From Methylotenera sp. (GTDB lineage: Bacteria; Pseudomonadota; Gammaproteobacteria; Burkholderiales; Methylophilaceae): 64,000 bases of DNA. Shown in pieces: positions 17,729-27,868 of the stretch (positions within the stretch are counted from its first letter, which is position 1; each line of letters begins with the position of its first letter). The stretch is taken from positions 62,001 to 126,000 of the forward strand of contig PERG01000003.1 of the NCBI GenBank assembly GCA_002928535.1. Reading direction: 5' to 3'. The notes under the pieces were generated by a model, which had not been told where the DNA came from, did no database searches, and saw only the letters and a program-made list of their open reading frames with translations. The translations under genes and the position numbers were made by a program.

Positions 17729-19036
17729 TTGCGTTTACTTCCTAAAACTCTGCTGGCAAGAATCATGCTGCTGATAGCACTGCTATTAGCCGTGGGCCAA
17801 TTTGCCTCACTCAAAATTTTTGAATACTTTGAGCGTGAGCCACGCGCTGAAGCCACGGCGCTGCAAGCAGTGACCGTGGTTAATTACACACGCGCTTCAC
17901 TGATTGCCTCGCAGGAAAATTTACGTATTGCCTTGCTATCGGAGTTGACGGGGAAAGAAGGCGTGCGTATTTATTACGCCGACTTCATGGAGGAAATTGA
18001 GCCTCTCCCCGAAGACCCTTTCATCAATATGGTGGCGGAGAAAATCCGCGAGCGCTTGGGTGTCGAAACCATTATTACTGTTAATCACTATGGTGTAGAA
18101 GGCCTATGGGTGAGCTTTAATATTGGCCAGGATGATTTTTGGGTAGTTATCCCGCGTATTCATGTTGAACGCGCTTTCCCTTGGCAGTGGCTAGGCTGGG
18201 GTGCTGTTGTACTGCTATTGTCATTAGGCGGCGGTTACTTGCTGGCGGCAAGAATTAATCGCCCGCTGAATTTGCTGGTAAATGCGGCTGACCGATTGCG
18301 GAATGGCGAGCGCCCCGAAAAATTGCCTGAAGACAGTGTGACTGAGTTACGCGAAGTGAGCAGTACATTTAACAAAATGGCGGATTCATTGGCACAGTTA
18401 GATGCCGAACGCACCTTGATCTTGGCCGGGGTCTCACATGATATCCGCACACCGCTCGCTCGATTGCGTTTGTCAGTAGAAATGTTGCCAGATGATAATT
18501 GCGGCAGCCTTAAAAGCGGCATGATCGAAGACATTGCCGATATGGATAATATCATCCACCAGTTTCTGGATTTTGTGCGAGGGGTCGAAGGTGAGCCAAC
18601 GCAGATGGTTGACGTGAATACGCTGCTGCGCTCTTTACAGGAACGTCAGGCACGCGCCGGGCGTCAGCTCATTGTATCTTTTGCACCTACTTATTTCGTG
18701 GCGATTCGTCCATTGGCCATGCAGCGCTTGCTGGATAACCTGGTAGGCAATGCTTATGCTTATGGTCGCGGAGAAGTCAGCGTTAAGAGTGAAATCCAAG
18801 CTGGCCATATCGTGATCAGTGTGCTGGATAACGGGCCTGGCATTCCGGAGAGTCATGTAGAAAAATTGCTGCGCCCTTTCGAACGGCTGGATACAGCCAG
18901 GACCAATGCAGGGGGTAGTGGCTTGGGATTGGCGATTGCAGATCGGATAGCCAAATTACACAAAGGCAAGCTGGAGCTGATCAACCGCGCAGAAGGCGGG
19001 CTGGAAGCACGCCTGAGTTTACCGATCAAAAACTAG
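17729..19036 (+). CDS. envZ: EnvZ-type sensor histidine kinase
   Basis: 435 aa. Two membrane segments (about residues 8-28 and 150-172) flank a periplasmic sensor. A HAMP linker with NRPLNLLVNAADRL follows, then the phosphoacceptor H237 in AGVSHDIRTPLARLRLS, N-box LLDNLVGNAYAYG, and ATP-binding boxes VLDNGPGIP and GGSGLGLAI. It should phosphorylate the adjacent OmpR. The start is a TTG (17729), because the first in-frame ATG would lie inside the first membrane helix. Confidence 0.92.
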   Translation: MRLLPKTLLARIMLLIALLLAVGQFASLKIFEYFEREPRAEATALQAVTVVNYTRASLIASQENLRIALLSELTGKEGVRIYYADFMEEIEPLPEDPFINMVAEKIRERLGVETIITVNHYGVEGLWVSFNIGQDDFWVVIPRIHVERAFPWQWLGWGAVVLLLSLGGGYLLAARINRPLNLLVNAADRLRNGERPEKLPEDSVTELREVSSTFNKMADSLAQLDAERTLILAGVSHDIRTPLARLRLSVEMLPDDNCGSLKSGMIEDIADMDNIIHQFLDFVRGVEGEPTQMVDVNTLLRSLQERQARAGRQLIVSFAPTYFVAIRPLAMQRLLDNLVGNAYAYGRGEVSVKSEIQAGHIVISVLDNGPGIPESHVEKLLRPFERLDTARTNAGGSGLGLAIADRIAKLHKGKLELINRAEGGLEARLSLPIKN

Positions 19037-19069
19037 TAAGTTATTCGCTCGGTAACGACTAACAACCCT

Positions 19070-20467
19070 CTAGCGACGAGCCTCTTGGGGCTCAAACCAG
19101 TTTAGTTTTTCGCGCAGTTGTACCACTTCCCCAATAATCGTCAGACATGGCGGCTTCATGCCTGCAGCTTCAACTTTATCGGCCAAATCAGCCAAGGTCG
19201 CCGTCACCACTCGCTGCCGTTGGGTCGTGCCTTGCTGAATGACTGCGGCAGGCATATCGGCTGAGACCCCTTCTGCAATTAATCGCTTGCAGATATCTGC
19301 CAAGCCCACCAAGCCCATATAGATCACCACCGTCTGGCGCGGACGCGCCATGGCTGCCCAATCCAGATCAATCGTGCCGTCTTTTAAATGTCCTGTGATA
19401 AACAAGCAAGCTTGTGCGTAATCGCGATGCGTAAGCGGAATACCTGCATAACTGGAAACGCCATTAGCCGCTGTGATACCAGGCACTACTTGAAATGGCA
19501 CGCCATGCTGCATGAGAGTTTCGATCTCTTCACCACCCCGACCGAAAATAAATGGGTCGCCACCTTTTAAGCGCAATACACGCTTACCCTGCAATGCCAG
19601 CTTAGCCAGTAACTCGTTGATTTCCTCTTGTGGCAAGGTATGTTGATCACGCGATTTACCCACATATATAAGCTCCGCATCGCGTCTAACTAGCTCCATG
19701 ACTTCCGGACTCACCAATTTGTCATACACACAGACATCACATTGCTGCATCAAACGCAAAGCGCGGAATGTCAATAAATCCGGGTCGCCCGGCCCACCGC
19801 CAACTAGAAATACCTCGCCCTTGTTGGCATTGGCATCTGCATCTTTCAACAAGTTACCTAACATTTCTCGCGCAGCCTGTTCCTGGCCGGCCAATACGCG
19901 CTCCACCATCGGACCTTGAAGCACACTTTCCCAGAAACGTCGTCTCGCTTGGGTGGTGGAGAATTTAGCCTTGACTTGATCGCGGAACTCACCGGCAATT
20001 GCAGCGATACGCCCATAACTGGCGGGAAGCATGGTTTCAATCTTAGTACGGATATAACGCGCTAATACCGGCGCATTACCTTCGGACGACACGGCAATCA
20101 CCACCGGGCTGCGGTCGATAATGGAACCCATCGTGAAGGTACATAATTCCGGCGCATCGACCACGTTTACCGGGATATTCAATGCTTTTGCGGCAGTCGA
20201 TACGGCGACATTCACCGCTTCATCATCAGTTGCTGCAATTACCAAGCATGCACCCGCTAATTGATTAACTTCAAACTCTGCTTGGGTATACGTAATTTTG
20301 CCAGCCGACGCCATGTCAGACAGCTCGTTACAAATTTCTGTTGAATATACATGGACAGCAGCATCGGCTTTCAACAACATAGTGACTTTGCGAGTCGCTA
20401 CATCACCGGCGCCAATTACGACGCAGCGACGATTTTTGATGTTGAAGAATATGGGTAGAGCTTGCAT
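19070..20467 (-). CDS. cysG: Siroheme synthase (trifunctional CysG)
   Basis: 465 aa fusion. Residues about 1-210 are the precorrin-2 dehydrogenase/ferrochelatase half (NAD-binding VVIGAGDVATRKV). Residues about 215-465 are uroporphyrinogen-III C-methyltransferase (VGGGPGDPDLLTFRAL, LRLKGGDPFIFGRGGEE). It converts uroporphyrinogen III to siroheme, the cofactor of sulfite and nitrite reductases. It is convergent with envZ, with 33 bp between the stops. Confidence 0.96.
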   Translation of the reverse strand: MQALPIFFNIKNRRCVVIGAGDVATRKVTMLLKADAAVHVYSTEICNELSDMASAGKITYTQAEFEVNQLAGACLVIAATDDEAVNVAVSTAAKALNIPVNVVDAPELCTFTMGSIIDRSPVVIAVSSEGNAPVLARYIRTKIETMLPASYGRIAAIAGEFRDQVKAKFSTTQARRRFWESVLQGPMVERVLAGQEQAAREMLGNLLKDADANANKGEVFLVGGGPGDPDLLTFRALRLMQQCDVCVYDKLVSPEVMELVRRDAELIYVGKSRDQHTLPQEEINELLAKLALQGKRVLRLKGGDPFIFGRGGEEIETLMQHGVPFQVVPGITAANGVSSYAGIPLTHRDYAQACLFITGHLKDGTIDLDWAAMARPRQTVVIYMGLVGLADICKRLIAEGVSADMPAAVIQQGTTQRQRVVTATLADLADKVEAAGMKPPCLTIIGEVVQLREKLNWFEPQEARR

Positions 20468-20570
20468 AGCACTGACTTTGAATGGTGTAGAAAGCCTATT
20501 TTACCTTGTGCGGTTCAAATACGCTAAAATTAGACTTTAGAATTTACTGCTGACGCCTAAGCTTACACCA

Positions 20571-21947
20571 TTGAACGACATCGAAAAAAATCCGCTTACC
20601 CCACAAAAACCGACTCCGACAAATGCGCCCAAAAAAGTCTATATCAAGACCTTTGGCTGCCAAATGAATGAGTATGACTCATCACGCATGGCAGATATGC
20701 TGCATGCCGATAATGGTATGGTAGAAACACAGACCCCGGAAGACGCAGATGTGATTTTGCTCAACACCTGCTCAGTGCGCGAAAAAGCCGAAGAAAAAGT
20801 GTTCAGTCACTTGGGCCGCTTTATCCCGCTTAAAAAGCTCAATCCTAACCTGGTCATAGGCGTAGGCGGATGCGTGGCCTCACAAGAAGGCGACAATATC
20901 ATTAAGCGTGCGCCTTATGTGGATGTGGTGTTTGGCCCGCAAACCTTACACCGCTTGCCGGATATGATCAAAAGTAGCCGTAGCAGCGGTCGGTCGCAAG
21001 TCGATATCAGCTTTCCGGAAATCGAGAAGTTCGACCATTTACCGCCGCCACGTATCGAAGGCGTGACGGCCTTCCTAAGCATTATGGAAGGCTGCAGCAA
21101 ATACTGCAGCTTCTGCGTGGTGCCTTATACACGTGGTGAAGAAGTCTCTAGACCGTTCGAAGCCATATTGGTAGAAGCCGTGCAATTAGCTGAACAAGGC
21201 GTGAAGGAAATTACCCTACTTGGGCAAAACGTGAATGCTTACCGTGCCGAGTATGAAGGCCTGGAAGCGGACTTGGCCATGCTGATTGAATATATCGCGG
21301 AAATCCCACAAATCGAGCGCATTCGTTTTACCACTAGCCACCCGAACGAAATGAGCGAACGCCTGATTGCCTGCTTTGCCAATACGCCCAAACTTGCAGT
21401 GCAACTGCACTTGCCGGTGCAAGCCGGACATGACCGGGTGCTGATGGCCATGAAACGCAATTACACTGCTTTGCAATACAAATCTACTATACGTAAGTTG
21501 CGTGCTGCAAACGCCAAGCTGACATTCACTTCCGACTTTATCGTAGGGTTCCCCGGTGAAACTGATGCGGAATTTGAAGCCACCTATAAGCTTATGCAGG
21601 ATGTCGGCTTTGATTACAGCTTTAGTTTTTTATACAGTCCACGCCCAGGCACCCCCGCTTCTTATTTAAACGATGAAACTTCGCAAGAAGTGAAATTGGC
21701 GCGTTTAACTAAACTTCAAGCCTTAAACGAAGCGCAAGGGGATGCGATTAGTCGTGCAATGCTAGGCACAATACAGCGCGTGTTGATTGATGGAAGGTCA
21801 TGGAAGGACGACCGTTTATTGGCTGGCAAAACCGACAATAACCGCGTGGTTGATATCCAAGGTGATGAAAGCTTAATTCATCAATTTGTGAACGTTAAGA
21901 TTACCGATGTTTCTAACCCCAAACGACTTGCTGGCAAAATTATTTAA
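20571..21947 (+). CDS. miaB: tRNA-2-methylthio-N6-dimethylallyladenosine synthase
   Basis: 458 aa radical-SAM methylthiotransferase that modifies A37 of tRNAs reading UNN codons. N-terminal MTTase domain cysteines are in [20 protein letters not shown] and GGCVA. The radical-SAM cluster CSKYCSFC is followed by PYTRGEE, and a C-terminal TRAM domain begins about residue 385. The start is a TTG at 20571, because the first in-frame ATG is inside the first cluster motif. It heads the miaB-phoH-ybeY-corC-lnt neighbourhood. Confidence 0.96.
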   Translation: MNDIEKNPLTPQKPTPTNAPKKVYIKTFGCQMNEYDSSRMADMLHADNGMVETQTPEDADVILLNTCSVREKAEEKVFSHLGRFIPLKKLNPNLVIGVGGCVASQEGDNIIKRAPYVDVVFGPQTLHRLPDMIKSSRSSGRSQVDISFPEIEKFDHLPPPRIEGVTAFLSIMEGCSKYCSFCVVPYTRGEEVSRPFEAILVEAVQLAEQGVKEITLLGQNVNAYRAEYEGLEADLAMLIEYIAEIPQIERIRFTTSHPNEMSERLIACFANTPKLAVQLHLPVQAGHDRVLMAMKRNYTALQYKSTIRKLRAANAKLTFTSDFIVGFPGETDAEFEATYKLMQDVGFDYSFSFLYSPRPGTPASYLNDETSQEVKLARLTKLQALNEAQGDAISRAMLGTIQRVLIDGRSWKDDRLLAGKTDNNRVVDIQGDESLIHQFVNVKITDVSNPKRLAGKII

Positions 21948-21960
21948 TATGAATAACAAG

Positions 21961-22084
21961 ATAAACCTAAATGCGCAAAATTGGATGTTAGGCGTGGCGG
22001 AAAAAATTGCGAGACATACCACTCAAAATTGGCGAGTAATTTTTGAGTACTCAACAACGCAGACGGCTTGCGCAAGAGGTTTAT
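21961..22084 (+). repeat. Foldback element covering the phoH ribosome-binding site
   Basis: The left arm starting ATAAACCT and containing TGCGCAA (21961-21979) is complementary to the right arm TTGCGCAAGAGGTTTAT (22068-22084). A second inner hairpin pairs ACTCAAAA (22021-22028) with TTTTTGAGT (22040-22048). The right arm includes the Shine-Dalgarno AGAGG (22075-22079) for phoH. The inner core differs from the GTAC core of the ychF, gmhB and dgk elements, but the architecture is the same. Confidence 0.72.
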
Positions 22085-22085
22085 G

Positions 22086-23051
22086 ATGGAAATCACCTTA
22101 AGCCCCGAAGACAATATTCGCTTGGCCAACCTCTGTGGTGCGTTGGATGAAAATATCAAGCAGATTGAAACAGCGTTGGAAGTGAATATTAACCGCCGCG
22201 GCGGAACTTTTAATATCACGGGCAAGCAAAATAATGTGCGATTAGCAGCACAGTTGATCGAGAATTTTTATATTCGCGCCAAGAAACCCATTGAACTGGA
22301 AGACATTCAACTAGGCTTAGTCGAGATCGATAAGCTTAAACCTGAAGATGTCACGACAACAACCATGCCGGTGTTGATGACGCGACGCGGTGATTTGCAT
22401 GGCCGTACGCCACGCCAAGTGGAATATTTACAGCAGATCCAGGATCATGATATTACCTTCGGTATCGGCCCGGCCGGTACTGGTAAGACTTACCTGGCAG
22501 TTGCAAGCGCCGTAGATGCCATGACACGTGACCGCGTGAAAAGAATTGTGTTGGTACGCCCTGCCGTGGAAGCCGGTGAACGTTTAGGCTTCTTGCCGGG
22601 AGACCTTAACCAGAAAGTCGACCCTTATTTACGCCCGCTGTACGATGCGCTTTACGATTTAGCCGGATACGATACTGTGAACAAGATGTTCGAGCGCGGT
22701 GCCATTGAAGTAGCGCCATTGGCCTATATGCGTGGGCGGACTCTCAACCAGAGTTTTATCATCTTGGATGAAGCGCAGAACACGACGCCTGAGCAGATGA
22801 AGATGTTTCTAACGCGGATCGGTTTTGGTACTAAAGCAGTTATTACTGGCGATGTGACGCAGATTGATTTGCAGCGTCACCAAAAAAGCGGGCTGGTTGA
22901 AGCGCAGAAAATACTCAAAAACGTTAAAGGTATCGCCATGACGCATTTTCTTTCTGCCGATGTGGTGCGTCATCCCCTGGTGCAAAAAATTATCAATGCC
23001 TATGAGGATTATGAACTCAAACATAGCGAATCCAGTCCACCTTCTAGGTAA
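22086..23051 (+). CDS. phoH: PhoH-like phosphate-starvation ATPase
   Basis: PhoH-family P-loop ATPase of about 321 aa, likely an RNA-linked helicase or NTPase acting with YbeY. An N-terminal KH-like region is followed by Walker A GPAGTGKTYLA, Walker B FIILDEAQNTTP and GDVTQIDLQ. The ATG at 22086 fits best, because AGAGG sits six bases before it. An in-frame ATG at 22083 and TTG at 22068 are weaker. In this family the gene usually adjoins ybeY; here three sugar-phosphate genes separate them. Confidence 0.93.
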   Translation: MEITLSPEDNIRLANLCGALDENIKQIETALEVNINRRGGTFNITGKQNNVRLAAQLIENFYIRAKKPIELEDIQLGLVEIDKLKPEDVTTTTMPVLMTRRGDLHGRTPRQVEYLQQIQDHDITFGIGPAGTGKTYLAVASAVDAMTRDRVKRIVLVRPAVEAGERLGFLPGDLNQKVDPYLRPLYDALYDLAGYDTVNKMFERGAIEVAPLAYMRGRTLNQSFIILDEAQNTTPEQMKMFLTRIGFGTKAVITGDVTQIDLQRHQKSGLVEAQKILKNVKGIAMTHFLSADVVRHPLVQKIINAYEDYELKHSESSPPSR

Positions 23052-23153
23052 TTGAGCATTACCGCACTGTTTTGTTTAAAATCAATATCGGTGGGGTGTT
23101 TAGCTTAAAAGTTACCACTGATTTTTAGTTAAAAAAATAATCTTATATTAGTT

Positions 23154-23167
23154 GTCTTATATAAGAC
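23154..23167. promoter_or_regulatory. Perfect palindrome in the fba upstream region
   Basis: GTCTTATATAAGAC is a perfect 14-bp palindrome, 124 bp before the fba start. A second short palindrome, CACAATTGTG, lies at 23205-23214. They could be operators for fba-tpiA, but no matching regulator is in the window and the site is only suggested by symmetry and position. Confidence 0.4.
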
Positions 23168-23290
23168 TCAAGTGTATATTTCAACCCTGTAAATTCCTGC
23201 AACACAATTGTGGGAAGCATTAAGCCAAGCGAATATTTGCGCTCACAACGCGCATGTAAAACATCACTTTTTATACCCTAAGAGGGCAAT

Positions 23291-24358
23291 ATGGCATTAG
23301 TTTCTTTGCGTCAACTGCTGGATCACGCCGCCGAACATGATTATGGTCTGGCAGCTTTTAATGTGAACAATATGGAGCAAGTCCAAGCCATTATGCAGGC
23401 AGCGGACGCAGTCAATAGTCCCGTTATTTTGCAGGCTTCAGCTGGCGCCAGGAAATATGCCGGCGAGGCATTCTTGAGACACCTGGTCCTGGCCGCTGTG
23501 GAAGCCTACCCGCATATCCCCGTGGTGATGCATCAGGATCACGGCCACACTCCTGAAGTTTGTATTCAGGCCATGCGTTCGGGATTTACCAGCGTGATGA
23601 TGGATGGCTCCCTTATGGAAGACGCTAAAACGCCTTCAACCTATCAATACAATGTGGATGCGACTAAAAAAATTGTCGACCTGGCGCACGCGATTGGCGT
23701 TTCGGTCGAAGGTGAATTAGGCGTATTAGGTTCACTCGAAACTGGCATGGCAGGCGAGGAAGACGGTTCTGGCGCTGAAGGTAAATTGAGCCATTCGCAG
23801 CTATTGACCGACCCCGAAGAAGCAGCCGATTTTGTGCGTAAAACCGGGGTGGATGCCCTGGCGATTGCCATCGGCACGTCACACGGCGCATATAAATTTA
23901 CCCAACCGCCCACCGGAAAAACACTAGCGATTAGCCGCATCAAAGAAATTCACGCGCGCATCCCGAATACGCATTTGGTGATGCATGGCTCGTCATCCGT
24001 GCCGCAGGAATGGCTCAAGATCATCAATGAATACGGCGGGGGCATGGGCGTGACCTATGGCGTGCCAGTAGAAGAAATTGTCGAGGGGATTCGGCATGGT
24101 GTACGTAAAGTGAACATAGATACCGATTTACGCATGGCGACGACTGGTGCATTAAGACGCTTCTTTGCGCAGAATACGAAGGAATTCGACCCTAGGAAAT
24201 ACCTGGGGGTTACCACTGCCGCCATGCGCGATATCTGCAAAGCGCGTTATGAGGCTTTCGGGTCCGCAGGGTTTGCTTCAGCAATCAAACCAATCTCGTG
24301 TGATGCGATGGCAGAGCGTTATAAATCCGGCAAACTGCAAGCCATCGTTAAAAATTAA
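23291..24358 (+). CDS. fba: Class II fructose-bisphosphate aldolase
   Basis: 355 aa zinc-dependent aldolase that interconverts fructose-1,6-bisphosphate with DHAP and glyceraldehyde-3-phosphate. Signatures are [19 protein letters not shown] (zinc His and catalytic Asp), VSVEGELG with its Glu, [10 protein letters not shown] and the phosphate-binding [10 protein letters not shown]. It is of the CbbA-like subtype. In a methylotroph it serves the ribulose monophosphate route and gluconeogenesis. Followed by tpiA after 51 bp and preceded by AAGAGGGC (Shine-Dalgarno). Confidence 0.95.
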   Translation: MALVSLRQLLDHAAEHDYGLAAFNVNNMEQVQAIMQAADAVNSPVILQASAGARKYAGEAFLRHLVLAAVEAYPHIPVVMHQDHGHTPEVCIQAMRSGFTSVMMDGSLMEDAKTPSTYQYNVDATKKIVDLAHAIGVSVEGELGVLGSLETGMAGEEDGSGAEGKLSHSQLLTDPEEAADFVRKTGVDALAIAIGTSHGAYKFTQPPTGKTLAISRIKEIHARIPNTHLVMHGSSSVPQEWLKIINEYGGGMGVTYGVPVEEIVEGIRHGVRKVNIDTDLRMATTGALRRFFAQNTKEFDPRKYLGVTTAAMRDICKARYEAFGSAGFASAIKPISCDAMAERYKSGKLQAIVKN

Positions 24359-24409
24359 CAACACTATAATTAAATATCGGCCTGCTAATTAAAGATATGA
24401 GGAAATAAG

Positions 24410-25213
24410 ATGCGCCGTAATCTTGTAATCGGTAACTGGAAAATGCACGGGGACATTCAACGTAACCAATTGCTGCTGGAAAAGATCGTGGATGGCCTCC
24501 GCGAACTTAACCATGCTGATTACGTAGTGTGTGTGCCGAATATCTACATTTTCCAGGCCCGTGCGTTGCTGGAAAATACCAATATCGCCTGGGGCGGTCA
24601 GAATGTGAATCAGTTTGAGGAAGGCGCTTTTACCGGTGCTATCGCACCGCATATGCTGACAGACTTAGGCTGCACCTATGTCATCCTCGGCCATTCGGAA
24701 CGGCGCAATCTATTCTTCGAAACCAATTTAACTGCTGCTGCCAGGTTTGATGCGGCGATACGCGCAGGTTTAACACCGGTTTTTTGTGTGGGTGAAACAT
24801 TGGAAGAGCATGAAGCGGGATTAACTGAAGTGATTGTCGCCAGCCAAATGGATGCCGTGATGGCGACTTTGAGCGATGCTGATTTCGCTAAAGCGATGGC
24901 CGTGAATATGGTGTTTGCTTATGAGCCGGTGTGGGCGATTGGAACCGGGAAAACAGCAACGCCTCAGCAAGCGCAATCCGTACATCAGTTTATCCGCCAC
25001 CGTATTGCACGGCGTAACCCGGATGCAGCCGCCAAGGTACGCATTATTTATGGGGGCAGTGTAAAAGCACATAATGCCGCAGATCTATTTGCAATGCCAG
25101 ATGTAGATGGTGGTTTGATCGGCGGCGCGTCTTTGCTGGCTGATGAGTTTATTGCCATTTGCCAGGCAGCTAATAGCGTCGCTTCCAGCACCTGTCTAAT
25201 GGAATTAACTTAA
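24410..25213 (+). CDS. tpiA: Triose-phosphate isomerase
   Basis: 267 aa TIM barrel interconverting DHAP and glyceraldehyde-3-phosphate. N-terminal GNWKMHG with its Lys, catalytic His in VILGHSERR, catalytic Glu in AYEPVWAIGTGK, and phosphate-binding GGSVKAHNA and GGLIGGASL are intact. Directly follows fba (51 bp), so both form one unit. Its stop lies inside a 9-bp inverted repeat (25191-25225) towards convergent fbp. Confidence 0.96.
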   Translation: MRRNLVIGNWKMHGDIQRNQLLLEKIVDGLRELNHADYVVCVPNIYIFQARALLENTNIAWGGQNVNQFEEGAFTGAIAPHMLTDLGCTYVILGHSERRNLFFETNLTAAARFDAAIRAGLTPVFCVGETLEEHEAGLTEVIVASQMDAVMATLSDADFAKAMAVNMVFAYEPVWAIGTGKTATPQQAQSVHQFIRHRIARRNPDAAAKVRIIYGGSVKAHNAADLFAMPDVDGGLIGGASLLADEFIAICQAANSVASSTCLMELT

Positions 25214-25225
25214 ATCTTAGACAGG
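25191..25225. terminator. Inverted repeat between convergent tpiA and fbp
   Basis: CCTGTCTAA (25191-25199) pairs with TTAGACAGG (25217-25225) across the tpiA stop codon. It has no T run on either side, so it may be a weak or Rho-assisted terminator or a stability hairpin. Confidence 0.4.
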
Positions 25226-25274
25226 CCTAATTGAAAAAGTCCTTGAGCAATCATACAGTTAAGTGCCGAGTCGA

Positions 25275-26279
25275 TTAGCGCTTTTTAAGCGCGTGATACT
25301 TCACAATTCGGTCGATTTCGTTTTTACTGCCTAACATCACTGGCACACGTTCATGGATACCCATAGGTTTGATTTCCAGAATGCGTTTGGTGCCAGTGGT
25401 TGCCGCACCACCTGCTTGCTCAACGATAAAGCTGATCGGGTTTGCTTCATACATCAGCCTTAATTTACCGCCTTGATTGCGCAACTTGCTATCCATAGGA
25501 TAAAGGAACACGCCACCACGAATCAAGATACGGTGCACTTCCGCCACCATAGATGCTACCCAGCGCATATTGAAATCTTTGCCGCGGTCACCCTCTTCGC
25601 CCTGCAGGCACTCATCTATATAGCGCTGCACTGGCTCCTGCCAGAACCGGTAATTCGACATATTGACGGCAAACTCCTGCGTATCTTTCGGAATTTGCAT
25701 ATCCGGATGGGTTAAGTAAAACTTGCCGGACTCGGCATCTAGCGTAAAGCCGTTAACACCATTACCTGTAGTCAGCACAAACATGGTGGATGAGCCATAC
25801 ATCGCATAACCAGCGCAAATCTGGGAAACACCGGGCTGTAGAAAATCGACCAGCTTAGGGTGGTTGTTACTGGATTTCAGAATCGAAAAAATAGTGCCAA
25901 CGGAAATATTAACGTTCACATTAGATGAACCATCCAAAGGATCGAACAGTAATAAGTATTGGCCATGCTGTTTATGCTTTTCCGCGACTTCGATCACATC
26001 GCTGATTTCTTCAGACACCATGCCTGCAACATAACCGCTGCGCTGATTCGCTTCGACAAAGATATCGTTGCTAATCACGTCCAGCGCTTTTTGCACCTCA
26101 CCCTGTATATTCTCAGAACCCAGGCTCCCCATATTGCCTTCTAAGGCGCCGCTATCAATAGCAATGGCAATTTTCTTACATGACTCGGCAATATCCGTGA
26201 TCATTAAGGTGAGCGCTTCACGGTGTTCATTTTGTAAATGGGTATTCAGAAATGCGGCGAGCGCGATGGCTTGAGACAT
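25275..26279 (-). CDS. fbp: Class I fructose-1,6-bisphosphatase
   Basis: 334 aa gluconeogenic phosphatase hydrolysing fructose-1,6-bisphosphate. The metal site LLLFDPLDGSSNVNVN is present with its acidic residues, along with VGTIFSI and the C-terminal GGKLRLMYEANPISFIVEQAGG. It is convergent to tpiA, so fba, tpiA and fbp are neighbours but not one operon. This enzyme opposes glycolysis and fits a methylotroph that builds hexose phosphate from triose phosphate. Confidence 0.96.
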   Translation of the reverse strand: MSQAIALAAFLNTHLQNEHREALTLMITDIAESCKKIAIAIDSGALEGNMGSLGSENIQGEVQKALDVISNDIFVEANQRSGYVAGMVSEEISDVIEVAEKHKQHGQYLLLFDPLDGSSNVNVNISVGTIFSILKSSNNHPKLVDFLQPGVSQICAGYAMYGSSTMFVLTTGNGVNGFTLDAESGKFYLTHPDMQIPKDTQEFAVNMSNYRFWQEPVQRYIDECLQGEEGDRGKDFNMRWVASMVAEVHRILIRGGVFLYPMDSKLRNQGGKLRLMYEANPISFIVEQAGGAATTGTKRILEIKPMGIHERVPVMLGSKNEIDRIVKYHALKKR

Positions 26280-26439
26280 GTTGTTCCTGACTAAAAAAAC
26301 ATTAAACTTAAAAACAAATCACCAATCAACATTATGAACCCAGTGCTTAAGCTTTTGAATATATAATCCAAATTAGTCGATTTTTATGCTGCCTTGCAGC
26401 TTAACTTTTAGATTCAAACACCTGATTCAGCCGGATTTC

Positions 26440-26889
26440 ATGCCTAAACTTAACCTTCATATCCAATTCGCCAGTGAAGCGGGTTCATTACCCACCAAAA
26501 CACAATTCCGTAAATGGGCTAAAGCCGCCCTACGGGTAGATACCCAAGTGACTATTCGCATTGTGGATGCAGAAGAAGGCCGACAATTAAATAGTATGTA
26601 TCGCGGCAAGGACTACCCTACCAATGTGCTGACTTTTCCTATTACCGAAGAACCCATCCTAATGGGCGATATCATTATTTGCGCGCCGGTAGTGGAAGCC
26701 GAAGCGACTTCACAAGCCAAATCGCTAGAAGCGCATTATGCCCACCTCACCATTCATGGCATATTACACTTACACGGGTATGACCATGAAACTGAGCCCC
26801 AGGCAGAGCTGATGGAAGGCGTAGAGACTGCAATTGTCACGAAATTAGGGTATCCTTCACCCTATCTTATTACAGAGGACGCCAACTAA
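26440..26889 (+). CDS. ybeY: Endoribonuclease YbeY
   Basis: 149 aa if translated from the ATG at 26440 (MPKLNLHIQFAS), which matches the usual family start; an upstream in-frame ATG at 26386 would add 18 poorly conserved residues. The zinc-binding motif HGILHLHGYDHE is intact. YbeY acts in 16S rRNA 3' end maturation and ribosome quality control. Its stop shares one base with the corC start (TAATG, 26887-26891), showing coupling. Confidence 0.93.
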   Translation: MPKLNLHIQFASEAGSLPTKTQFRKWAKAALRVDTQVTIRIVDAEEGRQLNSMYRGKDYPTNVLTFPITEEPILMGDIIICAPVVEAEATSQAKSLEAHYAHLTIHGILHLHGYDHETEPQAELMEGVETAIVTKLGYPSPYLITEDAN

Positions 26890-27740
26890 TGGCTACCGAC
26901 TCGGATAAACCCGGTTTACTTGAACGATTAAGCAATTTTTTACTACGCGAGCCCGAAGACCGCGAACAGCTGGTTGAGTTGTTACACGGCGCTTACGAAA
27001 ACAACCTGATGGATGCAGACTCACTCGCCATGATCGAAGGCGTGTTGCAAGTGAGCGAAATGCAAGTACGCGACATCATGATTCCGCGTTCGCAAATGGA
27101 TGTCATCGACATCACCGACCCACCCGAAACTTTTATTCCGCATGTGATAGAAACGGCTCACTCGCGCTTTCCTGTTATTGAAGACAACAAGAATGATGTG
27201 ATTGGTATTCTGCTGGCCAAGGATTTGCTGCGTTATTACGCCGGTGAAGACTTTGAAGTACGCGACATGCTGCGTCCTGCCGTATTTATCCCGGAATCCA
27301 AGCGTCTTAATGTGCTGCTAAAGGAATTTCGCAGCAACCGTAATCATATTGCCATTGTGGTTGATGAATACGGGGGCGTTGCCGGCATGGTGACGATTGA
27401 AGATGTGCTGGAACAAATTGTAGGTGATATCGAAGACGAATACGATTACGACGAGGATGAAGATAACATTATCCAGAATGCTGAAGGCCAATACCGTGTT
27501 AAAGCCTTAACTGAAATCGCCGACTTCAATGAGACCATAGGCACGAACTTAAGTGATGAGGAGTTCTCAACCTTTGGAGGGTTGGTAGTAAACCAGTTTG
27601 GCCACTTACCCAAGCGTAACGAAGAAATCACGTTTGATGGCCTGCATATCAAAATACTCCGTGCAGATAGCCGTCGTCTCCACAGCATGATGGTAGAAAT
27701 ATTACCCTCAATTGATGAAGCTTTAGATTCACTAGAATAA
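26889..27740 (+). CDS. corC: CorC/HlyC-type CBS-domain protein
   Basis: 283 aa. Two CBS domains (about residues 65-190, with [15 protein letters not shown] and [29 protein letters not shown]) and a C-terminal CorC_HlyC domain (about 200-280). It lacks membrane helices, like E. coli CorC, which is linked to Mg/Co homeostasis. It lies in the ybeY-corC-lnt neighbourhood; lnt is here separated by a small secreted protein and mscL. Confidence 0.93.
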   Translation: MATDSDKPGLLERLSNFLLREPEDREQLVELLHGAYENNLMDADSLAMIEGVLQVSEMQVRDIMIPRSQMDVIDITDPPETFIPHVIETAHSRFPVIEDNKNDVIGILLAKDLLRYYAGEDFEVRDMLRPAVFIPESKRLNVLLKEFRSNRNHIAIVVDEYGGVAGMVTIEDVLEQIVGDIEDEYDYDEDEDNIIQNAEGQYRVKALTEIADFNETIGTNLSDEEFSTFGGLVVNQFGHLPKRNEEITFDGLHIKILRADSRRLHSMMVEILPSIDEALDSLE

Positions 27741-27868
27741 TTACAACCGCTTTGCGTAACTTTTTGTATTAACTGCATTTAATCCAGGAACTATTAACTT
27801 TTAAGGCGTTCATAGTTGAAGATTTACCTTAAAATAAAATTTCAATTTCCGGGCTTAAAGTGAGATCC

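Noticed and set aside
22068-22085. TTG start of phoH at 22068
   Set aside because: The ATG at 22086 has AGAGG at good spacing, and the extra residues would be encoded by the right arm of the foldback element.
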